Positions 1 through 5,795 of a DNA stretch of 11,070 bases are shown one piece after another. This stretch comes from Pelotomaculum sp. UBA5255 (GTDB lineage: Bacteria; Bacillota; Desulfotomaculia; Desulfotomaculales; Pelotomaculaceae), in assembly GCA_002408725.1 (NCBI GenBank), contig DHTR01000080.1, forward strand, positions 16,635 to 27,704, in the 5' to 3' direction. The notes beneath the pieces were generated by a model. The model did not search any database. It was not told the origin of the DNA and saw only the letters and a program-made list of their open reading frames with translations. The translations under genes and the position numbers were made by a program. The stretch's first letter is position 1. Each line of letters begins with the position of its first letter.

Positions 1-192
1 GGGACCGAACTGGGTGGGGTTGACAAAAATGCTCGTAATAACGGCGCCGCAACGCTCCCGGGCCCGGCGCATCAGCTCCAGGTGACCCTCGTGCAGGTAG
101 CCCATGGTCGGCACAAGACCAACCGTGCGACCGTCAAGCCGGACCTGCCGGACAAACTCGCGGATTTCAGCTATGGTGTGTAAGATTTTCAT
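1..192 (-). CDS. panC: Pantothenate synthetase (pantoate--beta-alanine ligase), N-terminal part, cut by the window edge
   Basis: This is the ATP-dependent cytosolic enzyme that joins pantoate and beta-alanine to give pantothenate. I translated it directly: 64 codons are in the window, beginning MKILHTIAEI and open to base 1. The segment VPTMGYLHEGH (residues 27-37) is the family's first ATP-binding signature, with the HxGH motif of the nucleotidyltransferase superfamily (HEGH), and FVNPTQFGP (residues 56-64) is the next conserved block. The start is the ATG at 190-192, preceded by a G-run Shine-Dalgarno (198-203) five bases upstream. The gene follows panB by 46 nt on the same strand, with no terminator between them. 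The other three quarters of the protein lie outside the window, so intactness cannot be judged. The family call is very secure. Confidence 0.95.
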   Translation of the reverse strand, partial: MKILHTIAEIREFVRQVRLDGRTVGLVPTMGYLHEGHLELMRRARERCGAVITSIFVNPTQFGP

Positions 193-238
193 AAAAACCC
201 CCCAAAATAAGGTCGTAGATTATAAAGCTCAGCTGCAT

Positions 239-1075
239 CTAATATAGCTTGGACAGCACTTCGTCAGACATTTTGAAACTGTGCTCGGGACCGGGGAAGG
301 AGCGCTCCCTGACTTCATCGATATACTGCTTAAAGGCGCCCGCCACCTGCCCGTGCAGGTTGACGTACTGTTTAACGAACTTGGGGGTAAAGCGCGGGTA
401 GAGCCCCAGGAGGTCGTTCACCACCAGGACCTGGCCGTCGCAGTGCGAGCCGGCCCCGATGCCGATGGTCGCAACCTGGAGCTTTTCGGTAATGAGTTTG
501 GCCAGGGGCGTGGGCACGCACTCCAGGACGATGCCGAACACACCCGCCTCTTCCAACGCCTGAGCATCTTCGATCATTTTTTTAGCGGCTGCCGCATCCT
601 TGCCCTGCACCTTGAAGCCACCCAACTGGTTGATGGACTGCGGGGTGAGACCCAGGTGGCCCATCACCGGGATGCCGGCATTGACAATAGCCCGGACAGC
701 TTCGGCAACCTCCCGGCCCCCTTCCAGCTTGACCGCCTGGGCGCCCGTTTCCTTAAGGAACCGCCCGGCGTTACGCACGGCCTCTTCTATGGAAACCTCG
801 TAGGACAGGAAAGGCATGTCCGCCACGACCATTGCCCGGCTGACACCGCGGCAAACAGCCTTGACGTGGTGAATCATGTCATCCATGGTCACCGGGAGGG
901 TGGAGTCATACCCGAGAACGACGTTGCCCAAGGAATCGCCTACCAGGATCATGTCAATACCCGCATCGTCCATAATCTTAGCCATGGAATAGTCATAGGC
1001 GGTGAGCATTGTGATGGGCCTTCCCCCTGCCTTCAGCTCCCGGATGGTTGCGGTGGTTACTTTGTCGCTGCTCAA
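239..1075 (-). CDS. panB: 3-methyl-2-oxobutanoate hydroxymethyltransferase (ketopantoate hydroxymethyltransferase)
   Basis: PanB transfers a hydroxymethyl group from 5,10-methylene-tetrahydrofolate to 2-oxoisovalerate, giving ketopantoate, the first committed step to pantothenate and CoA. The 278-residue length is normal. Family motifs visible in order are MLTAYDYSMAK (23-33), ILVGDSLGNVVLG (43-55) with metal-ligand Asp47, VVADMPFLSYE (83-93) with metal-ligand Asp86, KLEGG (116-120), GHLGLTPQS (139-147), GFKVQGKD (153-160) and VLECVP (183-188) with the catalytic-base Glu185; GIGAG (205-209) and TPKFVKQY (230-237) follow. The start is a TTG at 1073-1075: GGGAGG (1085-1090) sits nine bases upstream, and the next ATG (residue 23) would remove the first conserved strand. 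It follows the DUF2520 gene by 69 nt and precedes panC by 46 nt, so these are probably cotranscribed. Confidence 0.97.
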   Translation of the reverse strand: MSSDKVTTATIRELKAGGRPITMLTAYDYSMAKIMDDAGIDMILVGDSLGNVVLGYDSTLPVTMDDMIHHVKAVCRGVSRAMVVADMPFLSYEVSIEEAVRNAGRFLKETGAQAVKLEGGREVAEAVRAIVNAGIPVMGHLGLTPQSINQLGGFKVQGKDAAAAKKMIEDAQALEEAGVFGIVLECVPTPLAKLITEKLQVATIGIGAGSHCDGQVLVVNDLLGLYPRFTPKFVKQYVNLHGQVAGAFKQYIDEVRERSFPGPEHSFKMSDEVLSKLY

Positions 1076-1084
1076 ATCAATCTG

Positions 1085-1090
1085 CCTCCC
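1085..1090 (-). promoter_or_regulatory. Ribosome binding site fixing the TTG start of panB
   Basis: GGGAGG on the minus strand, nine bases before the TTG at 1075. It settles a non-ATG start, because the first in-frame ATG lies 22 codons further in. Confidence 0.75.
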
Positions 1091-1144
1091 TTAGCTTTTT
1101 AGATTCCTTAACTTATCCATTTCTCAGGCAATGTATAAGATATC

Positions 1145-2092
1145 TTACGGGGCAGAGCTGCAGGCCAGGGTCTTTAAGAATTCACCCCGGGCCATGCCGC
1201 CGCGGGTCTCAAATTTATCTAACGGCTTAAATATTGACTCCAGATCTTGGGCCTGGGCCGGGCTGATGCTGCCTTTTTCCAACGCTACCCGGACGGTGTA
1301 AAGGCTGAGTTTGCGGTAAAGGTCGAGTTCCAGGGGTCCCACCTCTTTTAAAACGTCAAGGTGTCCTGCCAGGGTCGGGCCATCTCCCCTGGACACGGGG
1401 CCGGTGAGCGCCGGGGCAGGACCCACCTGGCTGATATTCCGGATGGTACCCCGGATCAGGGGAAACAGCGCCTTAAACGCCTCCTCCCTGGACAAGCCAA
1501 AACGGCCGTAGAGCCCGGTGGCTAAATGGATCAGGGAAACCAGACAGTTGGAGGCGATGCAGGCGGCAGCGTGATACAGCGCCTTATCGCTTGCGTCAAT
1601 GGAAAAGCTCCTGCCGCCAAGGTCTTTTACGATCTGTTCCGCCAGCGGCAAAGCCCCGGGGTCGCCCTCCAGGGCAAAATAGGAGCCGGGGAGGTTTTCC
1701 ATAGCCATGCCCACATCGGCAAAGGACTGGAGGGGATGCAGCGAAGCGGCCAGCGCGCCGCAGGAACGGGCTGCCCCAACCTCTTCAGCGGAGTGCGCCC
1801 CGCTGGTGTGAAAAACCACCTGTCCCGGCAGGAATCCCCCGCCGTCGGCAATCTCTCGGGCAACCCGGGAAATCACCCGGTCGGGAGTGGTAATGAAAAC
1901 AACGTCGGCCCCTGCGGTTACCTCCCCGGGCCGGACGGTGGCGGGCACACTCAGTTCGTCCGCCACGCGCCTGGCCGAGAGAAGGCTCCTGCTGGCAATT
2001 CCGGCTACGGGGTAGCCCTGACGGCTTAACAGAAGCGCCAGAGCCGAACCAACCTTGCCGGCACCCACAACGGCAATTCTGGGTTTACCCAA
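1145..2092 (-). CDS. Rossmann-fold / DUF2520 oxidoreductase; candidate ketopantoate reductase
   Basis: This 315-residue protein has an N-terminal NAD(P)-binding Rossmann fold followed by an all-helical DUF2520 domain. Visible signs are the dinucleotide loop GAGKVG (10-15), ASRS (33-36) after the second strand (Ser/Arg there often suits NADP), DVVFITTPD (63-71), SLHPLQSF (117-124), the helix region DKALYHAAACIASN (169-182) with Lys170 and Asn182, and LTGPVSRGDG (229-238), a typical DUF2520 block. The overall plan resembles ketopantoate and other beta-hydroxyacid-type reductases. The TTG start at 2090-2092 has GGGGAGG (2101-2107) eight bases upstream. It lies directly before panB and panC, which supports reduction of ketopantoate to pantoate, the missing step between them. 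I recall an alternative ketopantoate reductase, PanG, described from Francisella and some Firmicutes, but cannot confirm here that it is this family. Fold is certain, substrate is inferred. Confidence 0.9.
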   Translation of the reverse strand: MGKPRIAVVGAGKVGSALALLLSRQGYPVAGIASRSLLSARRVADELSVPATVRPGEVTAGADVVFITTPDRVISRVAREIADGGGFLPGQVVFHTSGAHSAEEVGAARSCGALAASLHPLQSFADVGMAMENLPGSYFALEGDPGALPLAEQIVKDLGGRSFSIDASDKALYHAAACIASNCLVSLIHLATGLYGRFGLSREEAFKALFPLIRGTIRNISQVGPAPALTGPVSRGDGPTLAGHLDVLKEVGPLELDLYRKLSLYTVRVALEKGSISPAQAQDLESIFKPLDKFETRGGMARGEFLKTLACSSAP

Positions 2093-2100
2093 GGAAAATC

Positions 2101-2107
2101 CCTCCCC
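2101..2107 (-). promoter_or_regulatory. Ribosome binding site fixing the TTG start of the DUF2520 gene
   Basis: GGGGAGG on the minus strand, eight bases before the TTG at 2092. This TTG gives the glycine-rich Rossmann loop its usual distance from the N-terminus. Confidence 0.75.
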
Positions 2108-2128
2108 AATTTAAACTCTTTCCGCTCC

Positions 2129-2162
2129 AAAAACAAAAACCTCTCAGGAAAACCCGAAAGGT
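2129..2162 (-). terminator. Rho-independent terminator ahead of the DUF2520-pan genes
   Basis: On the minus strand ACCTTTCGGG (2153-2162) pairs with CCTGAGAGGT (2139-2148) around a TTTT loop. That is ten continuous pairs including two G-U, followed at once by TTTTGTTTT. It is the strongest terminator in the window. It closes the folate/spl transcript, and it overlaps the stop codon and last codons of the 80-codon frame. The DUF2520 gene starts only 36 nt downstream, so it either depends on read-through or antitermination, or has a promoter I did not recognise. Confidence 0.8.
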
Positions 2163-2386
2163 GTTACAACCAAACCTCCCGTCTCGGTCCATCCCGGCTC
2201 CAAGCGGTACCTTGTTTGTTGTTCTTTTAACCATTCACATCCAGCCACGGTGTAGTTCAAATGATACCACCCGTTGCGTTTATATTTTACCACAGCACCG
2301 GTGCCGCGGCAATCAATTATGACAAAATATTTTGATTCATCCCCACAACTTATAACATCGGTTGGACGAAGCAAGAGATATGGCAA
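2144..2386 (-). CDS. Small hypothetical protein of doubtful status (80 codons)
   Basis: I do not recognise this sequence. The open frame encodes about 80 residues, rich in aromatic and charged residues (GWYHLNYTVAGCEWLKEQQ at about 39-57), with no signal peptide, membrane segment or known motif. The composition looks protein-like rather than like an antisense shadow. Against it: a TAA stops the frame immediately before the TTG at 2386, neither that TTG nor the next one (residue 5) has a Shine-Dalgarno, and the end of the frame forms one arm of a terminator. It is more AT-rich than its neighbours. It follows spl by 35 nt on the same strand. It could be a real small gene with a weak start, the remnant of a larger gene, or a non-coding leader of the pan genes. 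Confidence 0.35.
   Translation of the reverse strand: MPYLLLRPTDVISCGDESKYFVIIDCRGTGAVVKYKRNGWYHLNYTVAGCEWLKEQQTRYRLEPGWTETGGLVVTPFGFS
2284..2312 (-). promoter_or_regulatory. Candidate sigma-A promoter inside the 80-codon frame
   Basis: On the minus strand TTGCCG (2307-2312) and TAAAAT (2284-2289) are separated by 17 bases, and the -10 box is preceded by TGG, an extended -10. Its 11-base core, TGTGGTAAAAT, is identical to that in the ftsH promoter. Transcription would begin near 2277, leaving a leader of about 115 nt before the terminator hairpin and about 185 nt before the DUF2520 start. It is predicted from sequence only. Confidence 0.45.
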
Positions 2387-2421
2387 TTAAGCGAAGGAGC
2401 GGTCTGTTTTTTAAAAGAAGT

Positions 2422-3441
2422 CTAAACAAGGTAATCAATGTGCGCCTCAGGAAAATAGGCTTTCACAAGCGCGTTAAAATGCTCCTTTATTTCCCTGATT
2501 AACTCTTTGGGATAGACGTACTTGCCGTAGCCGAACTGACCAAATTTAAAGGTCCTGGCTGCCTCGTCCAGGTCCAGTCGCGTGTTCGGAAAAATCTCCA
2601 GGATGGCGCCTTTGGCCCTTTTGGTAAACCGGTGGGTGATCAGCTCAAAGGTAAGATCGGGAACAGCGCCGGACAGTTCTGCCGCGGCCGCTTTAAAAAG
2701 CTCCCGGTAGCTTTCCTGCCACCCCTCTTTCAAGATGATGGGAGCAACCAAAAAACCCAGGGGGTAGCCGGCTGCCGCCACTTTTTTTGCTGCGGCCAGC
2801 CTTTCCGCCAGCGGAGGGGTGGCATGCTCGTGCCGTCTGATCAGCTCCGGGGTATTAATGCTGAAGCGAAACCGGGTGTGCCCGTTATGAGGCACACTCA
2901 GCAGGGTCTCAACATCGGTAAACTTGGTAACAAACCGGAATCGTCCATACTCCTGCCCCGCGAAGAACCGGACGGCGCTTTCCAGGCTTCCGGTGTAGGG
3001 TTCTGTGGGGATGGGGTCTGAAGTAGCGGCCCCTTCAAAAACGGTTATCTCGGGCTTCCTCTTTTCGATGTAGCCGCCGGCAGCTTCCAGAATTTCCTCG
3101 GTATTGACGTAAATGCGGACGTAGGGCTTGCGGCCCAGGTTGGTCAACAGGTAGCAATACTCACACTTACCGGGGCAGGAGGTGGCCAGGGGCAGCTGAA
3201 AATGGGCCGACGGCCTGCAGGTTTCAAAGCTTTTGGTGCGCCGCACCCCCACCACGAGGGTCCTTTTGGCCTCAGCATAACCTTCTGCCCGGGTTTTGCC
3301 GGGAATCGAGGTGACCCGGTTGTGGGAAGTCGTATGACCGATTTCCACACCCTGGGCCCTGAAATAACGCAGCAGCTTTTCCCCCAGGGGATAGCTCAGT
3401 GCGTCCTTTTCAAAAATGACCCTTTTGGGCTCAAATACCAT
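2422..3441 (-). CDS. splB: Spore photoproduct lyase (radical SAM DNA repair enzyme), lacking the usual hydrogen-donor cysteine
   Basis: This enzyme repairs the spore photoproduct (5-thyminyl-5,6-dihydrothymine) directly in DNA during germination, using a [4Fe-4S] cluster and S-adenosylmethionine. The 339-residue protein follows the Bacillus/Geobacillus SPL pattern throughout: the N-terminal ALSYPLG and TTSHN (37-41), the cluster motif CPGKCEYC (Cys89, Cys93, Cys96), radical-relay tyrosines Tyr95 and Tyr97, RFRFSIN, LGFLVAPI, LTFELITHRFTK and GKYVYP. One key difference: the segment that reads FEAACTSD in Geobacillus reads FEGAATSD here, so Ala139 replaces the hydrogen-donating cysteine. The only non-cluster cysteine is Cys75. 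The ATG at 3441 has GGGGG (3451-3455) nine bases upstream. It follows folK by 28 nt, so it is probably on the folate transcript. It implies an endospore former. Confidence 0.93.
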   Translation of the reverse strand: MVFEPKRVIFEKDALSYPLGEKLLRYFRAQGVEIGHTTSHNRVTSIPGKTRAEGYAEAKRTLVVGVRRTKSFETCRPSAHFQLPLATSCPGKCEYCYLLTNLGRKPYVRIYVNTEEILEAAGGYIEKRKPEITVFEGAATSDPIPTEPYTGSLESAVRFFAGQEYGRFRFVTKFTDVETLLSVPHNGHTRFRFSINTPELIRRHEHATPPLAERLAAAKKVAAAGYPLGFLVAPIILKEGWQESYRELFKAAAAELSGAVPDLTFELITHRFTKRAKGAILEIFPNTRLDLDEAARTFKFGQFGYGKYVYPKELIREIKEHFNALVKAYFPEAHIDYLV

Positions 3442-3469
3442 GTCTTAAATCCCCCGTGTTTTTGATCTA

Positions 3470-3967
3470 TTATTCTCCCGGAGGACAATAAAAAAACACG
3501 GGCTGTTCCTTTGCCAACCTGCGAGCTATTTCCGCCGCTGTGCCACCACCGGGGATAACGCGGTCGGGCGCCAGTTCAGCCAGAGGCGCCATCACGAAGG
3601 CACGCTCGGCCATCCGGGGATGGGGAACGGTTAAGTTGGCTGACTGAAGCTTTTCCTCACCGAAGAGAAGCAGATCCAGGTCCAGGGTCCGCGGTCCCCA
3701 GCGCACGGTACGGACCCGGCCAAGCCTGGCTTCAATGTCCAGGAGGAGCGCCAGCAGCCCTTCCGGGCTGAGGGTAGTTTCAATTTCGGCCACCGTATTT
3801 AAAAACCAGTCCTGCCCGGTGACACCCTGCGGTTCGGTCAGGTAAAGGGAGGCGACCTTTTTAACGCGCACGGCCGGGGTCGCACCCAGGAGTTCCAGGG
3901 CCTTTTTTAAAAAGTCTTCCTTATTTCCCAGGTTGCTGCCCAATCCGATATAGGCGGTTGTCGCCAA
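3470..3967 (-). CDS. folK: 6-hydroxymethyl-7,8-dihydropterin pyrophosphokinase
   Basis: FolK transfers pyrophosphate from ATP to 6-hydroxymethyl-7,8-dihydropterin, producing the activated pterin used by FolP. The 165-residue length is typical. Motifs present are GLGSNLGN (8-15) at the N-terminus, EPQGVTGQDWFLN (45-57), RWGPRTLDLDLLLF (89-102) with the two magnesium-ligand aspartates Asp96 and Asp98, and VPHPRM (114-119). The start is a TTG at 3965-3967 with AAGGGGG (3975-3981) seven bases upstream, and it begins right at the first beta strand. It lies 140 nt after folB and 28 nt before spl on the same strand. The last residues (FYCPPGE) are not conserved in the family. Confidence 0.96.
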   Translation of the reverse strand: MATTAYIGLGSNLGNKEDFLKKALELLGATPAVRVKKVASLYLTEPQGVTGQDWFLNTVAEIETTLSPEGLLALLLDIEARLGRVRTVRWGPRTLDLDLLLFGEEKLQSANLTVPHPRMAERAFVMAPLAELAPDRVIPGGGTAAEIARRLAKEQPVFFYCPPGE

Positions 3968-3974
3968 CTTAAAT

Positions 3975-3981
3975 CCCCCTT
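3975..3981 (-). promoter_or_regulatory. Ribosome binding site fixing the TTG start of folK
   Basis: AAGGGGG on the minus strand with a seven-base spacer to the TTG at 3967. The 12 bases GGGGGATTTAAG recur exactly in front of the spl start. Confidence 0.7.
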
Positions 3982-4107
3982 ACGCGTGCAGCTAACCGGT
4001 CGCTGTGCCCTCATTTGCCGCACTCCACAGCCTGAGCCTTCGCTGCATTTTTCTATCAACTGATGCACAGTTATCGTTTGTACAGGTATTATCGCTTGCC
4101 CTGCCGT

Positions 4108-4473
4108 TTATAAGTACGTTTTAGCACGTTTGATTTCCACGGCCATCCAGGTAAAGCGCCCTGGAACCGGCGCCTGGGGTTTTTTGACCCTAACCCGCAC
4201 CCCGGCTACCGGAAGGGCCTCCAGTACGGAAGCAGCAATGGCCTCCGCCACCGACTCGATCAGGCGGTAGGGGCGGCCTCTCACAACGGACTCCGCCAGT
4301 TCAAAGACTTGGGCGTAGTCGACGGTGCGGCCCGGGTCGTCCGACTCCCCGGCCGGGCGCAAGTCCAGCTCAAGTTCCAGATCCACGATAAAGCGCTGTC
4401 CCAGGACCTGCTCCTCCGGCCGGACCCCGTGGTAGCCGTAAAACTCCATCCCTTCAAGGATAATTTTATCCAT
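4108..4473 (-). CDS. folB: Dihydroneopterin aldolase
   Basis: FolB cleaves 7,8-dihydroneopterin to 6-hydroxymethyl-7,8-dihydropterin and glycolaldehyde, the substrate step for FolK. The protein is 121 residues, the normal size for this tunnel-fold enzyme. It shows MEFYGYHGVRPEEQVLGQ (9-26), where Glu21 aligns with the active-site Glu22 of the Staphylococcus enzyme; DYAQVFELAESVV (52-64); LIESVAEAIA (71-80); and VRVKKPQAPVPG (93-104), where Lys98 aligns with the catalytic lysine. The ATG at 4473 is preceded by GGAGGAG (4482-4488) with an eight-base spacer. The gene sits between folP (65 nt upstream) and folK, giving the order folP-folB-folK. Confidence 0.96.
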   Translation of the reverse strand: MDKIILEGMEFYGYHGVRPEEQVLGQRFIVDLELELDLRPAGESDDPGRTVDYAQVFELAESVVRGRPYRLIESVAEAIAASVLEALPVAGVRVRVKKPQAPVPGRFTWMAVEIKRAKTYL

Positions 4474-4538
4474 CCCCGGAACTCCTCCTTACGTTGCAAC
4501 AAGGGCCGCCGCTCTCATCCGAACAGCCTGGTCACACC

Positions 4539-5735
4539 TTACAATCTAGTCCCACGTCCCACAATGGCATCGGTCATCCTGGCTACCCGGGCCATTTCCT
4601 TGACATCGTGCACCCGCACGAAATCCGCGCCGTTGACGATGCCGGCGGCCACGGTAGCCGCGGTACCCTCCAACCGCTGGTCTACCGGCAGGTCCAGAAC
4701 CTTGCCGATGGTGGACTTGCGGGACGTGCCGATTAGAACCGGCAGACCGAGGCAACGCAGATCCTTCAGCCGCCGCAGCACCTCGAGATTGTGTTCCGGC
4801 TTCTTGCCGAAGCCGAAGCCGGGGTCAATGATGATTTTTTGCCGGGCAACCCCGGCCTGTACTGCAAGACGGATACTTTCCCGGAAATACTCCACTATGT
4901 CCCCGATTAGATCCTGGTAGTGGGTTCCTTCCTGGTTGTGCATCAAGATCAGGGGCGCGCCGTATTCCGCTGCAACCCCGGCCATGGCGGGGTCGCTCAG
5001 CAGCGCCCGCTGGTCGTTGATTATGTGGGCGCCGGCCTCCAGTGCCTGCCTGGCCACCGCAGACTTGGTGGTGTCGACGGAAACGGGGACACCTATTTCG
5101 TTGACCAGCCTTTTCAAGACCGGGATAACCCGGGCCAGTTCTTCCGCTTCTGCCACCGGGCTGTGCCCGGGTCTGGTGGATTCCCCGCCCAGGTCGATGA
5201 TGTCGGCCCCGTCCGCCACCAAACGGCAGGCCCTTTCCACCGCCGGACCGGGGTCGCAGTAACGGCCCCCGTCCGAGAAAGAGTCCGGGGTTACGTTGAG
5301 GATGCCCATCACATAGGTTCTAACCCCCAGGGCAAGTGTTCTCCCCCGGCAGTCCAGGCTATAGGGGCGATATCCTTCCTGGCCGGCCAGCGCCTCCCGG
5401 ATCCGGCCGGCCAGCGCAGGCAGGCCGAAGGGCTGGGCGTCCAGCTTGGCCAGAAAGGCTTCATACTGCCGCAGGGTGCCCATCAGCAGCACCCTTGACT
5501 CGGGCACGGAGCAGTCCACCACCCCCCTGGACACGGCGGCTTCCCCTCCCTTGCCAAGCATTTCCTGTTTAAGGATGTTGGCCTGCCTGGGCAGGACCCC
5601 CTCCAGCATGATCAACCGGTGGACCGCTTTGGGAGCCATATAGCGGCAGCCGGGCCGGTCCGCACCCACGAAGGCCATGGCCCGCATGGCCTCATCCCTG
5701 TTTTCGACCATCACGCTGTAGACCCTGATTGCCAT
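4539..5735 (-). CDS. folP: Dihydropteroate synthase with a roughly 120-residue N-terminal extension
   Basis: FolP condenses 6-hydroxymethyl-7,8-dihydropterin pyrophosphate with p-aminobenzoate to give 7,8-dihydropteroate; it is the sulfonamide target. The protein is 398 residues, against about 270-290 usually. The C-terminal TIM-barrel half is canonical: GILNVTPDSFSDGG (144-157), LGGESTRPG (182-190), SVDTT (219-223), IND (239-241), LMHNQ (264-268), DPGFGFGKK (304-312), GTSRKS (336-341), then GTAATVAAGIVNGADF and VRVHDV. Residues 1 to about 125 are an extra region I do not recognise, including RPGCRYMAPKA and ILKQEMLGKGGEAAV. An ATG at 5750 is in frame but overlaps the ribosome binding site GGGGAGG (5741-5747), which lies six bases before the ATG at 5735; I chose the latter. 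The gene lies 60 nt after fhs with no terminator between, and starts the folP-folB-folK block. Confidence 0.95.
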   Translation of the reverse strand: MAIRVYSVMVENRDEAMRAMAFVGADRPGCRYMAPKAVHRLIMLEGVLPRQANILKQEMLGKGGEAAVSRGVVDCSVPESRVLLMGTLRQYEAFLAKLDAQPFGLPALAGRIREALAGQEGYRPYSLDCRGRTLALGVRTYVMGILNVTPDSFSDGGRYCDPGPAVERACRLVADGADIIDLGGESTRPGHSPVAEAEELARVIPVLKRLVNEIGVPVSVDTTKSAVARQALEAGAHIINDQRALLSDPAMAGVAAEYGAPLILMHNQEGTHYQDLIGDIVEYFRESIRLAVQAGVARQKIIIDPGFGFGKKPEHNLEVLRRLKDLRCLGLPVLIGTSRKSTIGKVLDLPVDQRLEGTAATVAAGIVNGADFVRVHDVKEMARVARMTDAIVGRGTRL

Positions 5736-5740
5736 CGATA

Positions 5741-5747
5741 TCCTCCC
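5741..5747 (-). promoter_or_regulatory. Ribosome binding site deciding the folP start
   Basis: GGGGAGG on the minus strand six bases before the ATG at 5735. The upstream in-frame ATG (5748-5750) abuts this site, so it is unlikely to be used. Confidence 0.75.
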
Positions 5748-5769
5748 CATGTAAATTATTCCTTCTATT

Positions 5770-5775
5770 ATTATA
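5770..5775 (-). promoter_or_regulatory. Isolated perfect -10 box (TATAAT) between fhs and folP
   Basis: A consensus TATAAT on the minus strand stands 34 bases before the folP start, in an otherwise GC-rich gap. The hexamer 17 bases further upstream (TGATCC) is a poor -35 match and there is no TGn extension. It may be a weak internal promoter for the folate genes, or chance. Confidence 0.25.
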
Positions 5776-5795
5776 GGTCCCGGGCAACTTCCGGA

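Noticed and set aside
219..224. TATAAT in the panB-panC gap as a panC promoter
   Set aside because: The hexamer 17 bases upstream (CTATAT) is not a -35, and tight spacing with panB suggests cotranscription.
281..1102. 273-codon open frame on the plus strand opposite panB
   Set aside because: It mirrors panB codon by codon and has no recognisable domain; it is an antisense shadow.
2093..2138. TTGTTT and TAAATT 17 bases apart just before the DUF2520 gene
   Set aside because: Weak matches, and the implied start would fall in the ribosome binding site, so it was not listed as a promoter.
3968..4107. 140-nt gap between folB and folK: a GCTGTG/CACAGC inverted repeat (4002-4007 and 4026-4031) and an 18-codon ATG frame
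   Set aside because: The stem is only six pairs with an 18-base loop and no T-run, and the short frame has no ribosome binding site. I see no promoter, terminator or gene here beyond the folK ribosome binding site.
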